A stretch of 64,000 bases of DNA from Corallococcus coralloides DSM 2259. GTDB lineage: Bacteria; Myxococcota; Myxococcia; Myxococcales; Myxococcaceae. The notes under the pieces were generated by a model, which worked only from the letters and a program-made list of their open reading frames with translations, was not told the DNA's origin and did not search any database. The translations under genes were made by a program, and so were the position numbers. Location: the NCBI RefSeq assembly GCF_000255295.1, contig NC_017030.1, positions 5,890,001 through 5,954,000 on the forward strand, written 5' to 3'. This document shows positions 48,846-58,164 of this stretch, piece by piece; the first letter of the stretch is position 1, and the number at the start of each line of letters is the position of its first letter.

Positions 48846-50483
48846 ATGGCGGACGAGGGTGACGGGCAGGACCTGCGGGACACGGTGAAGCGGCTGGAGG
48901 CGACGGTCGCGGCCCTGGAGACGCGGCTCGCGAGCCTGGAAGCCCGAGAGGCGCCACGCCCCGTGGCCTCGCCCGCGGTCGCCCCTGTGACGCCTCCGGT
49001 GGCCGCGCCCGAGCAGCGGGACCTGGAGGCGCACGTCGGCACCTACTGGTTGAGCCGCCTGGGCATCGTGGCGCTCATCATCGGCATCGCGTACCTCATC
49101 ACGTACCACTTCGGGGAGCTGGGGGTGCTGGCGCGCGTGGGCGCGGGCTACCTGCTCAGCGCGGGGCTGGGCGCGTTCGGGTTGTGGCTGGCGCGGCGGC
49201 ACCAGCTCTTCGGGCGCATCGTCTTCGGCGGCGGCCTGGCGCTCGCGTACTTCGTCACCTACGCGCTGCACTTCATCCCGGCGGTGCGGGTCATCGACAG
49301 TGAGGTGCTGGCGCTGGTGCTGCTGGCGGGGTTCGTGGTGGCCATCGTCACCATCGCGCACCGGATGCAGTCGGAGACGGTGGCGGGCATCGCGCTGTTC
49401 CTGGGGCTGCACACGGGGATGCTCAGCGACATCACCGCGTTCACGCTGCTGTCCACCACGCTGCTCGCGGCGGGTGCGCTGTTCTTCCTGGTGCGCAACC
49501 GCTGGGTCATCGTGCCCCTGTCCAGCCTGGTGGCGGTGTACAGCACGCACGTCGTCTGGGCGGTGCGCACGGGCCACATGGCGCCGGGTGCGCCCGAGAA
49601 TGACCGGCTCCTGCTGAGCCTGGGCTTCCTCGCGCTCTACTTCCTGCTGTTCTCCGTGGCGCTGCTGGTGCGCCCGCGCGACCTGCCCGTGCGCGCGAGC
49701 CTCGCGTTCACCCTGCTCAACTGGGTGGGCCTGACGTCGCTGGGCGCGTACGAGGTCTCCCAGGAGCAGGACTCGCACCTCTTCGGCTTCCTCCTCGTCG
49801 TCGCGCTGGCGCATGGCGCGGGAGCCGTCGTGTCGAGGCTCCAGCGTGCTCCCGCGGCGCTGACGCACGCGTACCTGGCGCTGACGGCGGTGACCTTCGC
49901 GCTGGCCATGCCCGCGCGCTACGACGACGTCGCGCTGGTGGCGGCCTGGACGGTGACGGGGCTGGTCGCGGGCCTGGCCGCGCGTGGGGTGGAGTCCCCG
50001 GTGCTGGGGGGCGTGGGCGTGCTCATCCTCTACGTGGCGCTGGGTGCATGCGAATGGGAGACGCCGGGGCGCCTGACGTTGCTCATCGGGCTGGTGGTGG
50101 CGTTCGTGCTGGTGGAGCGCGGCGGGACGGTGCGCGTCGCCGGCCTGCCCGAACCCGAGGCCCGGACAGCCTTCACCGCCATCTGCGCGGCGGGCGCGGG
50201 GCTGTCGCTGGTGGCGCTGGTGGGCGCGCGGATGCCCGAGGGGCTCGTCACGCTGGGTTGGGTCATCGCCGCCTTCCTCCTCTTCGGCGTGGGCTTCGCG
50301 GTGCGCGAGCGCTGGTACCGGCTGGCCGCGTTGGCGGTGCTGGGGCTCGCCCTGGGGCGGCTGGTGCTGGTGGACGTGGCGAAGCTGCCGCCGGATCAAC
50401 GGGTGCTCACGTTCATCCTGCTGGGCGTCATGCTGCTGCTCGTCTCATACACATACACGCGGCTGCGCGACCGGCGCGGGTGA
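48846..50483 (+). CDS. DUF2339 multi-pass membrane protein
   Basis: A 545-residue protein. It starts with a coiled coil ('LRDTVKRLEATVAALETRLASLE'), a Pro/Ala linker and 'HVGTYWLSRLGIVALIIGIAYL', the DUF2339 signature. About 14 hydrophobic segments follow to the C-terminus. Function unknown; an inner-membrane protein by composition. ATG preceded by GAGGA. Confidence 0.85.
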   Translation: MADEGDGQDLRDTVKRLEATVAALETRLASLEAREAPRPVASPAVAPVTPPVAAPEQRDLEAHVGTYWLSRLGIVALIIGIAYLITYHFGELGVLARVGAGYLLSAGLGAFGLWLARRHQLFGRIVFGGGLALAYFVTYALHFIPAVRVIDSEVLALVLLAGFVVAIVTIAHRMQSETVAGIALFLGLHTGMLSDITAFTLLSTTLLAAGALFFLVRNRWVIVPLSSLVAVYSTHVVWAVRTGHMAPGAPENDRLLLSLGFLALYFLLFSVALLVRPRDLPVRASLAFTLLNWVGLTSLGAYEVSQEQDSHLFGFLLVVALAHGAGAVVSRLQRAPAALTHAYLALTAVTFALAMPARYDDVALVAAWTVTGLVAGLAARGVESPVLGGVGVLILYVALGACEWETPGRLTLLIGLVVAFVLVERGGTVRVAGLPEPEARTAFTAICAAGAGLSLVALVGARMPEGLVTLGWVIAAFLLFGVGFAVRERWYRLAALAVLGLALGRLVLVDVAKLPPDQRVLTFILLGVMLLLVSYTYTRLRDRRG

Positions 50484-50532
50484 AGACAGACACCGGATCG
50501 CACTAAACCCGTTAATCCGTTATGATGGAGGA

Positions 50533-52161
50533 ATGCGCCGGTCCCGATTCGATGTGTTGCTGGCCGCCATTCACCCGCGATTGCTGGGCCTGATGGCCTG
50601 GGGCGTCTTCGCGACCCAGGCGGGCTGCGCGTCCCTCCCCGAGTCCGAACAGGATGACCTGGAGAGCACCACCGCCGCGGTCACCAGCGGGAACATCCTC
50701 TTCGTGGGCAACAGCTTCACGCACGGCAACGAAGAGCCTGTCTATTCGTACAACAAGGCCGCCGTCACCGACACGAACGGCTCCGGCCAGGGCGGTATCC
50801 CGGGCATCTTCAAGAAGCTGACCACGCAGGCCGGCTTCACGTTCAACGTGAGCCTGGAGACGGCCAGCGGACAGACGCTCCGGTGGCATCACACGAACCG
50901 GGCCCCCACCATCGGTCAGGCGACGTGGAACACCGTCGTGCTCCAGGAGCAGAGCACGACGCCGCTGCCCACCTCGCGCGGTGGCTCGCCCACGGCCTTC
51001 ACGGATGCCGCGCGAGACCTGCGCACGCTGGTGCGCGCCGCGAACCCTTCCGCGAACCTGTACCTGTATGAGACGTGGTCGTCGCCCACCTCCGTGAGCG
51101 CGCAGGGCTATCCGAGCGGAACCGCGGGGCTCCAGGCGATGCAGACCGACCTGCGCGACGCCTACTTCAAGGCCTATCGCGACCTGGGCTTCACGGGCGT
51201 GGCCCGCGTGGGCGATGGCTACATGCGCGCGGTGGACCAGAATCTGGCCGACCCGAATCCCGCGGATGGCATCTCACCAGGGATGTTCAACCTGTGGAGC
51301 GCCCAGGACAGCCGTCACTCCAGCAAGTACGGCAGCTACCTGTCCGCGGCGGTGCTGTTCGCGAAGATCACCCAGGCGGATCCCCGCGGCCTCGCGACGG
51401 GCACGGGCAGCGCGGCGGCCGACCTGGGCATCAGCTCGGCCGATGCGGCGAACCTCCACCGCATCGCCTACGAAATCACCGCGCTGCCGGACCCGGTCGT
51501 GAACGTCCCCACGCGCCTGCGCGTCACCGGCGCGACCTTCACGGGTTCGGTGACGGGGGGGACACCTGCCAACGTCACCGGCAATGCACAGCTGGTATCG
51601 CTCACGACGTCGGAGGGCACGTTCACGAACCTCGTGGGCGCGACGGCCAATGGCATCACGAGCACCAACACGCCCAGTGCCCGGGGCACGGTGCCCGCGA
51701 ACGCCAACGTGGCCTCCACCGGGCTGAGCATCCACGATGGCACGAACAACCTGAACACGGGCCACTTCCAGTTCGACACGGCCCTCACCACGAAGACGCG
51801 CTTCTTCATCGTGGACAGCACGCCCACGTCCACGACACTCGGTGACGACGCCACGGTCACGCTCGTCAACGCGTCCAGCCAGCCCGTGGGTAGCTACTCA
51901 CTGGCGCTGCTCGCGAGCGACTTCACCGGCTCGGCGGCGGGAAACACGTCCACCGCGCTGGCGACCGTCTCGTACACCAGCGGCGTGGCGAGCCTCACAG
52001 GCAACCCGGTGGGCACGGTGCAGTCCAAGCTCGGGGGCGTGTCGTTCTCACTGGCGGACCTGGGCGTGACGGACGTCGCGAGCATCAGCAGCGCCACCGG
52101 ACTACGCATCTCCAGCGCCACGCTGGACCCGAACGTCGTCGGGCTCTACACAGTCCCCTGA
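50533..52161 (+). CDS. SGNH-hydrolase-like lipoprotein
   Basis: A 542-residue exported protein with lipobox 'FATQAGC'. Residues about 53-320 form an SGNH/GDSL-like fold: nucleophile block 'ILFVGNSFTHGN', Gly/Asn blocks in between, and 'DSRHSSKYGSYLSA' as the Asp-x-x-His block. This resembles the DUF4886 group of secreted esterases. The C-terminal 200 residues are Ser/Thr-rich beta repeats without a known name. Starts 50 bp after the DUF2339 gene. Confidence 0.75.
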   Translation: MRRSRFDVLLAAIHPRLLGLMAWGVFATQAGCASLPESEQDDLESTTAAVTSGNILFVGNSFTHGNEEPVYSYNKAAVTDTNGSGQGGIPGIFKKLTTQAGFTFNVSLETASGQTLRWHHTNRAPTIGQATWNTVVLQEQSTTPLPTSRGGSPTAFTDAARDLRTLVRAANPSANLYLYETWSSPTSVSAQGYPSGTAGLQAMQTDLRDAYFKAYRDLGFTGVARVGDGYMRAVDQNLADPNPADGISPGMFNLWSAQDSRHSSKYGSYLSAAVLFAKITQADPRGLATGTGSAAADLGISSADAANLHRIAYEITALPDPVVNVPTRLRVTGATFTGSVTGGTPANVTGNAQLVSLTTSEGTFTNLVGATANGITSTNTPSARGTVPANANVASTGLSIHDGTNNLNTGHFQFDTALTTKTRFFIVDSTPTSTTLGDDATVTLVNASSQPVGSYSLALLASDFTGSAAGNTSTALATVSYTSGVASLTGNPVGTVQSKLGGVSFSLADLGVTDVASISSATGLRISSATLDPNVVGLYTVP

Positions 52162-52172
52162 CGAGCGCGGCC

Positions 52173-52439
52173 TTAGATGTCGGTCTCCTGCCGCTCCGTC
52201 ACCCGATACTCCTGCCGGTAGGCCTTGCCCCCGCGCTCGAAGGTCTCCACCACGGTGGCGCCGTCCTCGGAGAGGAAGAGGCGATAGTTCGTGTCCGCCG
52301 TGGGGGTCGTCACTGCGTAGTTTCCGAAGGGGAGCCTGAAGACCACGCGCGGGGGGCGGTCTGGACAACAGGCCGTCAACAGCGTGGAGGCCAGGGCACT
52401 CGTCAGCATGCCCGCGAGCACGATGCCGAGCTTCCTCAT
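52173..52439 (-). CDS. small lipoprotein
   Basis: An 88-residue protein with signal peptide and lipobox 'ASTLLTAC' (Cys24 or 25). The mature part is a short beta-rich domain ('VFRLPFGNYAV', 'YRLFLSEDGATVVETF'). Its ATG overlaps the stop of the upstream exported protein (ATGA), so the two form a unit. Confidence 0.7.
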   Translation of the reverse strand: MRKLGIVLAGMLTSALASTLLTACCPDRPPRVVFRLPFGNYAVTTPTADTNYRLFLSEDGATVVETFERGGKAYRQEYRVTERQETDI

Positions 52440-52789
52440 GGCTGCCGCTGGAGGCTGACGTTCCGGTAGAGTTCTCCCGTGCCTTCGGTCGGCTCGGCTT
52501 CAAAGAGCGTGGCCTTCGCGAAATCGCCGGTCGCGCCCGCCTCCGGCCGCACGGCCCACACGTTGTAGACGGCGCCAATGGGGCCCGTGCCCTGCGCGGG
52601 GATGATGGAAACACCATCCGCGGTGGCCGACACGAGCCGCAGTCGGATGCCTTCGGCTTCATCATTCAGCGGATCACACACCCCGCCCTGAAGCTTCGCG
52701 CCCGCGAACAGGGGCCAGCCCAGCGCGAGTCCCGCGCAGAAGAGTGCCGTTGAAGCGACCTTGCGACGATGCGAAGAAGGAATTGGCAT
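52436..52789 (-). CDS. exported hypothetical protein
   Basis: A 117-residue protein with signal peptide ('VASTALFCAGLALGWPLFAGA') and a beta-rich mature domain. No family recognised. The ATG at 52789 is preferred over 52843 because it starts the signal peptide with a proper basic n-region. It overlaps the downstream small lipoprotein gene by 4 bp. Confidence 0.7.
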   Translation of the reverse strand: MPIPSSHRRKVASTALFCAGLALGWPLFAGAKLQGGVCDPLNDEAEGIRLRLVSATADGVSIIPAQGTGPIGAVYNVWAVRPEAGATGDFAKATLFEAEPTEGTGELYRNVSLQRQP

Positions 52790-52878
52790 GGGATGGAAGC
52801 CTGACCCAACTCCCAACCCAAGCACCAGTGACTCCGGGGACAAGCTAGCCTTCGCGCACCCCTCCTTCAGGAGCCCTC

Positions 52879-53748
52879 ATGAGCCTCGCCTACCGTCGAC
52901 AGAGCACCCTGCACCGGGGCTGCACGCTGAGCTGGTTCGTGGAGGGAGACGGTCCCCCGGTGGTGATGATCCAGGGGGTCGGAGTTGGCGCCGCGGGATG
53001 GCGGCCACAGGTGGAGGGCCTGGCTTCCCACTTCCGGTGTCTCTGCCTGGACAACCGGGGCTTCGGCGCCAGCCAACCGCCAGGCGACGCGCTCACGGTG
53101 GAGATGATGGCGGACGACGCGCTTGCCTTGATGGACGCGCAGGGATGGGAGAGCGCGCACGTCATGGGTCACTCGCTGGGCGGGCTGGTGGCGCTGTACC
53201 TCGCGCACCAGGCACGCGAGCGGGTGCGCAGCCTCGCGCTGCTGTGCACGTTCGCGACGGGCGCGGTGCCCACCCGCCTCGCGCCGGGCCTGTTGCTCAT
53301 GGGATTGCGGACCCAGCTCGGCACGCGGCGCATGCGGCGCCACGCCTTCCTCCGCATGGTGCTGGCGCCCGAGGAGCTGGCCCACGCCGACAAGGATGCG
53401 CTGGCGGAACAGCTCGCGGAGCTGTTCGATCATGACCTCGCGGATCAGCCGCCCGTGGCGATGCGCCAGTTCCGGGCCATGCGAAGCGCGGACGCAACCC
53501 CGTTCCTCCAGGGACTGGCGGGTCTGCCGACCCTGGTCGTGAGCGCCACGCACGATCCCATCGCGCCCCCCACCGCCGGGCAGGCCCTGGCGGCGGGAAT
53601 CCCTGGCGCACGCTTCGTGGAGATTCCCCATGCCTCGCACGGCGTGCCCCTGCGCTTCCCGGACCGCGTCAACGCGCTCCTGAAGGAGCACCTGGACGCC
53701 GCAGAGGGCCCCCTCCAGTCCGCACGGTCCGGCTACGAGTGCTCATGA
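52879..53748 (+). CDS. alpha/beta-fold hydrolase
   Basis: A 289-residue hydrolase: 'VVMIQGVGVGAAGWRPQVEG' near 30 (oxyanion region), 'CLDNRGFGASQPP', nucleophile elbow 'VMGHSLGGLVALYLA' with Ser near 98, Asp in 'VVSATHDPIAPP' and His in 'IPHASHGVPLRFP'. No signal peptide. The substrate is unknown. Divergent from the small exported-protein pair. Confidence 0.88.
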   Translation: MSLAYRRQSTLHRGCTLSWFVEGDGPPVVMIQGVGVGAAGWRPQVEGLASHFRCLCLDNRGFGASQPPGDALTVEMMADDALALMDAQGWESAHVMGHSLGGLVALYLAHQARERVRSLALLCTFATGAVPTRLAPGLLLMGLRTQLGTRRMRRHAFLRMVLAPEELAHADKDALAEQLAELFDHDLADQPPVAMRQFRAMRSADATPFLQGLAGLPTLVVSATHDPIAPPTAGQALAAGIPGARFVEIPHASHGVPLRFPDRVNALLKEHLDAAEGPLQSARSGYECS

Positions 53749-53831
53749 AAAAGGGGCGCACATTTGCCCGTCCGCGAACCACTCGCCTATCCTTGAAATC
53801 GAGTAAAAACCACTAAGTCGAGGGAACTGAA

Positions 53832-54080
53832 ATGCGAATGGTCGTCGTCGCCGGGCTGATGGCTTTCGGGCTGCTGGTGGGATGTGGCGGGGTCGAGGGT
53901 GAAGAAATCCTGCCGCGCGACTCCGATCCGAGCAGTTCCCCTGGTCAAACCCGAGACGCCTCCTTGATTGACCACTGCACTTTGGCCCTTTGGAACTGCC
54001 TTGAGATTGCGCAGCTAGACGAGGCAATGCAGGAGCGTTGCTATCAAGCTTACGATGGCTGCGTTGGACCCCACTGGTGA
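53832..54080 (+). CDS. small lipoprotein
   Basis: An 82-residue protein with signal peptide and lipobox 'GLLVGC' (Cys18) and a short mature part with 4 Cys, ending 'CYQAYDGCVGPHW'. GAGGGA 6 bases before the ATG. The codon use is less GC-rich than in the neighbours. No family. Confidence 0.65.
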   Translation: MRMVVVAGLMAFGLLVGCGGVEGEEILPRDSDPSSSPGQTRDASLIDHCTLALWNCLEIAQLDEAMQERCYQAYDGCVGPHW

Positions 54081-54562
54081 CTTCCCGAGTCCTCACGGGC
54101 GCGAAAGGTAGAGCGCGAGCCGCGTTTCCATCACGGCCCGCTGGGGCGTCCCTTTCATCTCTCCCGCGATGAGGTTACGGCTCGCGGGTGACCTGCGTCC
54201 ATGGCCACCACGTTGGCGGCATGCTGGAGCTGGCGGGAGGCGCGCTCCCCCAGCATCACAACATCTTGGGTCACCGCGCCCAGCGACTGCACCAACAGGG
54301 GCACCTGCTCCACGGCTGCCTCGTGCTTCGGCTGCCGGCACGACAGCAACTCAGTACGGAGCCACGGGCTCCAGGGCGCCAACATCGCGCCCCTCGGGGT
54401 CTGACACCGTCATGAAGCCTGGGTAGCTGCTCATGCCCGGCAGAAGGGCAGTCATCCGAGCAAACTGGTCTTACAGACACACAGCGCGGCAGAGGGGGGC
54501 ATTGCTAGATGCCCCGTTCGCTCTCACTTTGGTTCCCATCTGGGTTTGGCTCGCGGGTCTTG
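54081..54562 (-). other. gene-poor stretch with a possible frameshifted remnant
   Basis: No intact gene. On the minus strand one frame reads 'VPLLVQSLGAVTQDVVMLG' and 'LQHAANVVAMDAGHPRAV' (about 54300-54160) and ends; an adjacent frame continues with 'IAGEMKGTPQRAVMETRLALYL' to 54093. This could be a broken gene or chance. Nothing else was seen in this stretch. Confidence 0.3.
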
Positions 54563-55108
54563 TCAGAACTGGTATGGGCAAATAGTTCCTCCCGCAGGCC
54601 GGACTCGATTATTTGAGTAGACACACCAGAGCACCCCGTTCGCCCACCGATTCTCAACCAAGGTCGCGGGGCCCACAGCCGGAGTGTTGGTGGGTTCCGT
54701 CCAGCCTGGCGGGACAATTACATCCGACTCTGGCTGTCGTGCCTGCCAAGTGCTATTAGCTGCCTGATTCATTCGCTGACGGGTGTCCTCCATTGTTCGC
54801 TGCGTGAATTGGCGCAATTGCTCGTTGGCTTCGGCAATCTGCTGGCTCTGCTGCTGGTAGCTCGCATTGGCTTGAGCCTGCTGATACAAATATATCTGAA
54901 GCTCGGCCCCGGTCATTGCGTCACGGTAGCCCCTGTAGACTCTCTTCTCGTCGTAGCACTCGATGCGAGTGGGCGTCAGGTGCCGCTGCCACACGCAACT
55001 CTCATCGCCAACCATGAAATAGCCACCCTGGCTAAACGCTGGCGAGGCGTAGTGGGACGAACAGCCTACGAGCCATAGCGAAGAGATGAATACCGCGAAA
55101 GCCCTCAT
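54563..55108 (-). CDS. Gln-rich lipoprotein
   Basis: A 181-residue protein with signal peptide and lipobox 'LWLVGC' (Cys16). Residues about 75-115 are a Gln/Ala-rich helix, probably a coiled coil ('ANASYQQQSQQIAEANEQL'). The C-terminal part has two Cys. GC content is well below the chromosomal level (near 50-55% by eye), which suggests transfer. Unknown function. Confidence 0.65.
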   Translation of the reverse strand: MRAFAVFISSLWLVGCSSHYASPAFSQGGYFMVGDESCVWQRHLTPTRIECYDEKRVYRGYRDAMTGAELQIYLYQQAQANASYQQQSQQIAEANEQLRQFTQRTMEDTRQRMNQAANSTWQARQPESDVIVPPGWTEPTNTPAVGPATLVENRWANGVLWCVYSNNRVRPAGGTICPYQF

Positions 55109-55472
55109 GCCAAGTCCTCCTTCAATTGTGCCTGCGAGCAGCGACGCCCGAATGTAGCGAGATCGAGACGAAGCATTGGGTTCGCGAGACCGTACTACAC
55201 TAAAAAGCCAAGTGTGTCGGGCAGCGACGGCCTCAAGGCGACGCCTGACCGTAACGGCTGCGAATTCTTGCCGGTTGAGCAGCTTCAGAAATTCAAGTCC
55301 CCCCCTGTGTCAGGGAAATTGTCGCCTCGGCTGTCGGGCCGAGATGGCGACGCCCTGGGGGCGAGCGCAGGCAGGAAGCAGTGCCGGGCACGGATCCACG
55401 GCTCTGAGGGGGCTCGGCATTGGTGCTCGGCAATAGGCCGTGGCCTCCACAGCGCATCGAGCGACACCACGC

Positions 55473-55540
55473 CCCGAGGTGGCGCTCGGCACGGGCAGCC
55501 CCACGGCCCGAGGTGGCGCTCGGCGCGGGCACTGGCGGCC
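55473..55540. repeat. two copies of a 34-bp direct repeat
   Basis: CCCGAGGTGGCGCTCGGC starts at 55473 and again at 55507 (period 34 bp), with similar flanks. It lies inside the degraded stretch 55109-55858 that otherwise holds only a DNRLRE-type remnant. The 34-bp period would break any reading frame. Confidence 0.6.
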
Positions 55541-55803
55541 ACCGCGCTCTTGGAACCGGTGGTCGCGTACAAGCGCAGCTTCGCGTTGTTCACCGGAGCG
55601 CCCAGTCCCACGAAGTCGAAGCGAAGGAAGGATTCGGCCGCGGGCGAGGAGTCCGCGCGAAGCCGCGTGGTGTCGCCGTAGTTCGTATGCTCCAGGCTCC
55701 CGTTCGTCCGCGCATCGGCGCTCGCGATGGCGTAGTTCGTCAGGCCCGGCGTCCCCCCCAGGATGTACCCGCGCGAAGTGCATCCTGTGTGCCCATGAAA
55801 CAA
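55530..55803 (-). pseudogene. remnant of a DNRLRE-domain (CBM96-like) secreted protein
   Basis: The minus frame shows 'HTNYGDTTRLRADSSPAAESF' directly followed by 'LRFDFVGLGAPVNNAKLRLYA', the start of a DNRLRE/CBM96 beta-sandwich. After that the frame runs into the 34-bp repeat and low-complexity sequence, with no further domain. No signal peptide upstream. The remainder of 55109-55858 contains nothing convincing. Confidence 0.55.
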
Positions 55804-55945
55804 CGTCTCGGACGTATCACCGGGCGACAGTCACGAATCACCCCAGGGAACTCCGGGTGTGTCCCAGGGCAGCCGCCCTCCCATGCAGTGGAACATGCCG
55901 TTGGCCTATGCTCCCGCCGTCCTCTCCGCCACGCCCCCAGCCCCC

Positions 55946-57553
55946 ATGAGCCAAGACGTCACGCCCCCTGTCTCCGTGAAACACGGTCCGCTCGGACCGC
56001 TCGCGCTGTGCCTTTCCGGTGGGGGGTACCGCGCGGCGGCGTTCCACCTGGGGACGCTGCGGTTCCTCGACACCGTTGGACTTCTGCCCGATGTCGTGGG
56101 GCTGTCCACGGTGTCCGGCGGCACGCTCACGGGTCTGGCCTGGGTGGTGAGCCAACTGGACGGCAAGCCGTTCAAGGCGTTTCACGAGACGTTCTCGGCA
56201 TATCTGCTGCGGACGAATGTGATTGCGGAGGCCCTGACCGGACTGACCTCCAACCGCGACCACGGCAGTCATGCCTGGGCCAGCCTCATCCGGTCCGCCG
56301 CGGACGTCTACGCCCGGCCCGACTTCCTGGGTGACCGGCGCTTCGGCGAGGTCCTGGACGCGGGGGGTCTCCAGTTCCAGGAGGCCATCTTCAACACCAC
56401 CGAGTTCCACACCGGCCTGGACTTCCGCTTCCGGCGCAGCAACAACCCGCTCACCGTCCTGGGCAACAATGGCTACCGGATGCCGCGCCCGGTGGCCAGC
56501 CACGTCCGGCTGGCGGACATCGCCGCCGCGTCGTCGTGCTTCCCGGGCGGCTTCGAACCGCTGGTGTTTCCGCAGCAGTTCCACTGGCCCCAGGGCTACC
56601 CGCTCGACACCGCGCTCGCGGCCCTGGGGCCGGGCTTCCAGAGTGGCCTGCCGCTGATGGATGGCGGCATCTATGACAACCAGGGCATCGACAGCCTGCT
56701 GCTCGCGTTCAACAAGACGGAGCCGCCGCCCACGCTGGTCATCTCCGACGTCAGCGTGCAGAGCCCGGAGATGTACAACGTCCCGGAGAACCCGACGAAG
56801 CGCGGCTGGGTGACGCTGAACGGCGTCTCCTGGTTGGCCTATGGGCTCTTCTTCCTCACCCTGCTCTCCGCCGCCATCCTCGCGTGGCGCGGGTTCGAGA
56901 CCGCCCGCGAGGGCAACTGGGAGCCTCGGGACTACTTCCTCTATCTCATCCCCGGCGTGTTGACGGCGTCAGTGGCGACGGCGCTGGTCTGGGTGCGGGC
57001 ACGGCTGACGGATGTCATCACGCTGGTGAAGCGGCAGATGGACCTGGATGTCTGGCCCTCGTTCAAGAAGCTCACCGTGCTGGAGTTCGCGCAGATGCTG
57101 GTGCTCCGCGCGACGTCACTGCTGGCGCTGACGTCCAAGGTGTTCATGAAGCGGGTGCGAGGGCTCGTCTTCGGTCAGGTGTATGGAGACTCGCGGTTCA
57201 AGGACCGGCGCATCTCCAACCTCATCACCGCGCTCACGGTGGACCGGCCCAACCTGTTCGCGAAGCACCCGTGGCTCAAGCCCGGCGCGCACCTGGTGGC
57301 CGTGGGCACGCAGGCCTGTCAGATGCCCACCACGCTCTGGTTCACGGATGCGGGCCAGTTCACCACCGTGGAGTCCGCGGGCGCGGCCACCATCTGCTAC
57401 GTGCTCTTGCGCCACCTCGTGGAGCACCACGCCGGACAGTACGAAGCGCCGGGCCAGCCGTTGAATGCGCTGTACCAGCGCCTGCGCCAGGAATGGGCGG
57501 TGCTCAATCAGGCCGGCGCTCCGTCACAGGAGCGACAGGCCGTGGCGGCCTAG
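55946..57553 (+). CDS. patatin-like phospholipase with membrane segments
   Basis: A 535-residue protein. Oxyanion loop 'LSGGGYRAAAFHLG' near residue 22, nucleophile region 'GLSTVSGGTLTG' and Asp in 'LMDGGIYDNQG', so the Ser-Asp dyad is present. The nucleophile context (SxVSGG) is closer to bacterial cPLA2/RssA-like patatins than to plant GTSTG forms. Two hydrophobic helices about 300-320 and 338-360 ('LFFLTLLSAAILAW', 'IPGVLTASVATALVW') split the hydrolase from a C-terminal region that contains 'HLVAVGTQACQMPT'. Possible alternative ATGs at 55859 (GTG) and 55883. Confidence 0.8.
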   Translation: MSQDVTPPVSVKHGPLGPLALCLSGGGYRAAAFHLGTLRFLDTVGLLPDVVGLSTVSGGTLTGLAWVVSQLDGKPFKAFHETFSAYLLRTNVIAEALTGLTSNRDHGSHAWASLIRSAADVYARPDFLGDRRFGEVLDAGGLQFQEAIFNTTEFHTGLDFRFRRSNNPLTVLGNNGYRMPRPVASHVRLADIAAASSCFPGGFEPLVFPQQFHWPQGYPLDTALAALGPGFQSGLPLMDGGIYDNQGIDSLLLAFNKTEPPPTLVISDVSVQSPEMYNVPENPTKRGWVTLNGVSWLAYGLFFLTLLSAAILAWRGFETAREGNWEPRDYFLYLIPGVLTASVATALVWVRARLTDVITLVKRQMDLDVWPSFKKLTVLEFAQMLVLRATSLLALTSKVFMKRVRGLVFGQVYGDSRFKDRRISNLITALTVDRPNLFAKHPWLKPGAHLVAVGTQACQMPTTLWFTDAGQFTTVESAGAATICYVLLRHLVEHHAGQYEAPGQPLNALYQRLRQEWAVLNQAGAPSQERQAVAA

Positions 57554-57641
57554 CATCCCCGGGGTTGCCGGATGCGTCGGGTTTCGCGTGCATCGGGGGA
57601 TGCCATGAGTAGGATTCTGGCAGCCCCAGCCCGGAGACCCG

Positions 57642-58043
57642 ATGGCATCCCCCACCGACACGCAGGACCCGTATGAGCGCATCTACCGCGTCTGCGAACA
57701 GGTGCCCTCCGGACAGGTGGCCACCTACGGAGACATCGCCACCATCGTCGGCGGTGCCTGTGATGCGCGCACCGTGGGCCATGCGATGGCGGCGCTGGGG
57801 TCGCGAGCGGCGAGCGTGCCGTGGCAGCGCATCATCAACCGCACGGGAGGCATCAGCACCTCCGGCCACCGCCAGCGCGAGCTGCTGGAGGCCGAGGGCG
57901 TCGCCTTCGATGACGCGGGCCACGTGCGCATGGACGCGCACCACTGGAAGGGCCCGAGCGAGGCCTGGGCACGCGCCCACGGCTTCAGCGTGTTGCCCCC
58001 GCGTGACGCGCCCGCACCCTCTGCGCAGCTCAAGCTCTTCTAG
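57642..58043 (+). CDS. alkyltransferase-like protein (ATL, MGMT family)
   Basis: A 133-residue protein of the O6-alkylguanine-DNA alkyltransferase fold: 'VPSGQVATYGDIA' near 21 and 'RTVGHAMAAL' near 43. The active-site PCHR motif reads 'VPWQRIINRTGG', with Trp61 in place of the Cys, which defines ATL proteins. These bind O6-alkylguanine without repairing it and hand the lesion to nucleotide excision repair. Confidence 0.9.
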   Translation: MASPTDTQDPYERIYRVCEQVPSGQVATYGDIATIVGGACDARTVGHAMAALGSRAASVPWQRIINRTGGISTSGHRQRELLEAEGVAFDDAGHVRMDAHHWKGPSEAWARAHGFSVLPPRDAPAPSAQLKLF

Positions 58044-58164
58044 TCCTCACGGACCGTCCGGGCGACCGGACACGAGGGGAAAGCGCTCGGTGGCTTGCCT
58101 GCTTTTCAGAGCGGAATAAAGGCGGCAGCCTCAGGTCCTCGCCCACTGCTTGGACCTCCGAAGA

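Noticed and set aside
48018-50399. Long minus-strand open frame opposite yebC and the DUF2339 gene
   Set aside because: Translation is His/Arg/Gln-rich without domains and covers two well-supported plus-strand genes.
50521-50526. TATGAT as a -10 box giving a leaderless mRNA for the SGNH lipoprotein
   Set aside because: No -35 match at the right distance, and a GGAGG lies directly before the ATG; the match may be chance.
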